Below, in pieces: positions 13,913 to 14,007 of a stretch of DNA of 14,007 nt. Every line of letters begins with the position of its first letter. Position 1 is the first letter of the stretch. The translations under genes were made by a program, and so were the position numbers. This stretch comes from Candidatus Saccharimonadales bacterium (GTDB lineage Bacteria; Patescibacteriota; Saccharimonadia; Saccharimonadales; Saccharimonadaceae): contig JASLCR010000080.1 in NCBI GenBank assembly GCA_030145955.1, positions 1-14,007 of the forward strand. The letters run 5' to 3'. The notes beneath the pieces were generated by a model. It did not search any database. It was not told the DNA's origin and saw only the letters and a list, made by a program, of their open reading frames with translations.

Positions 13913-14007
13913 TCAACCTACTTCCTTACGAGCAAAAGAAGACCCTTACGGCAGCCCGTACCAATACTGTATTATTGCGTTACAATATCATTCCCATCGC
14001 TGCCGCC
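13909..14007 (+). CDS. pilN: PilN, type IV pilus assembly protein, N-terminal 33 codons only
   Basis: The start MINLLPYEQK matches the INLLP motif by which PilN docks into PilM. Basic residues and then a hydrophobic stretch (YNIIPIAAA) mark the beginning of its single membrane anchor. The rest lies outside the window. The 4-nt ATGA overlap with pilM supports co-translation. Confidence 0.88.
   Translation, partial: MINLLPYEQKKTLTAARTNTVLLRYNIIPIAAA

Noticed and set aside
1..14007. CRISPR arrays or insertion sequences
   Set aside because: I saw no regularly spaced direct repeats, no transposase other than the serine recombinase, and no terminal inverted repeats typical of insertion sequences.

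Overview
This window most likely comes from a Patescibacteria/CPR genome, probably Candidatus Saccharibacteria. The reasons are the compact layout, the short TsaB, the pilB-pilC-pilM-pilN order, many small lineage-specific membrane proteins, and GTG/TTG starts. Stop codons behave as in the standard bacterial code: both TAG and TGA end intact genes. The taxonomic call is an inference; no marker gene settles it.

Region 1 (1 to about 4613) is a very small integrated element. A 5'-truncated tRNA-Pro(UGG) lies at the left edge. The 14 bp at its 3' end (61-74) recur at 4600-4613, inside a longer imperfect repeat (51 of 60 positions identical) that includes the tRNA's rho-independent terminator. Between the copies lie a large serine recombinase gene on the minus strand, interrupted by one in-frame amber codon; an unlisted 59-residue GTG-start ORF upstream of it; a strongly structured intergenic segment (2154-2284) with its own promoter-like and terminator-like sequences; a 60-residue two-helix membrane protein; an intact single-gene OLD-family ATPase/TOPRIM nuclease (617 aa), a class used in phage defence; and a possible small RNA divergent from the OLD gene. 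The recombinase frame runs without a stop through its own C-terminus, the attachment core and antisense through the tRNA.

Region 2 (about 4614-6359) holds small plus-strand host genes: a DUF1003-like membrane protein, a pentapeptide-repeat protein and a four-helix membrane protein of unknown function. Region 3 (6360-8864, minus strand) holds housekeeping genes: rny (RNase Y), and tsaE-tsaB for the t6A modification of tRNA, which overlap by 4 nt. A compact divergent promoter at about 8870-8898 separates tsaE from a seven-helix membrane protein (8921-9697), which ends at a clear terminator.

Region 4 (9798 to the end) is the start of a type IV pilus assembly cluster: pilB (extension ATPase), pilC (platform protein), pilM (actin-like) and the first 33 codons of pilN. 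PilB powers assembly on PilC at the membrane, and cytoplasmic PilM binds the N-terminal tail of PilN. The most notable material is the OLD-carrying element with its two candidate RNAs, and the way its integrase gene is fused to the attachment tRNA.
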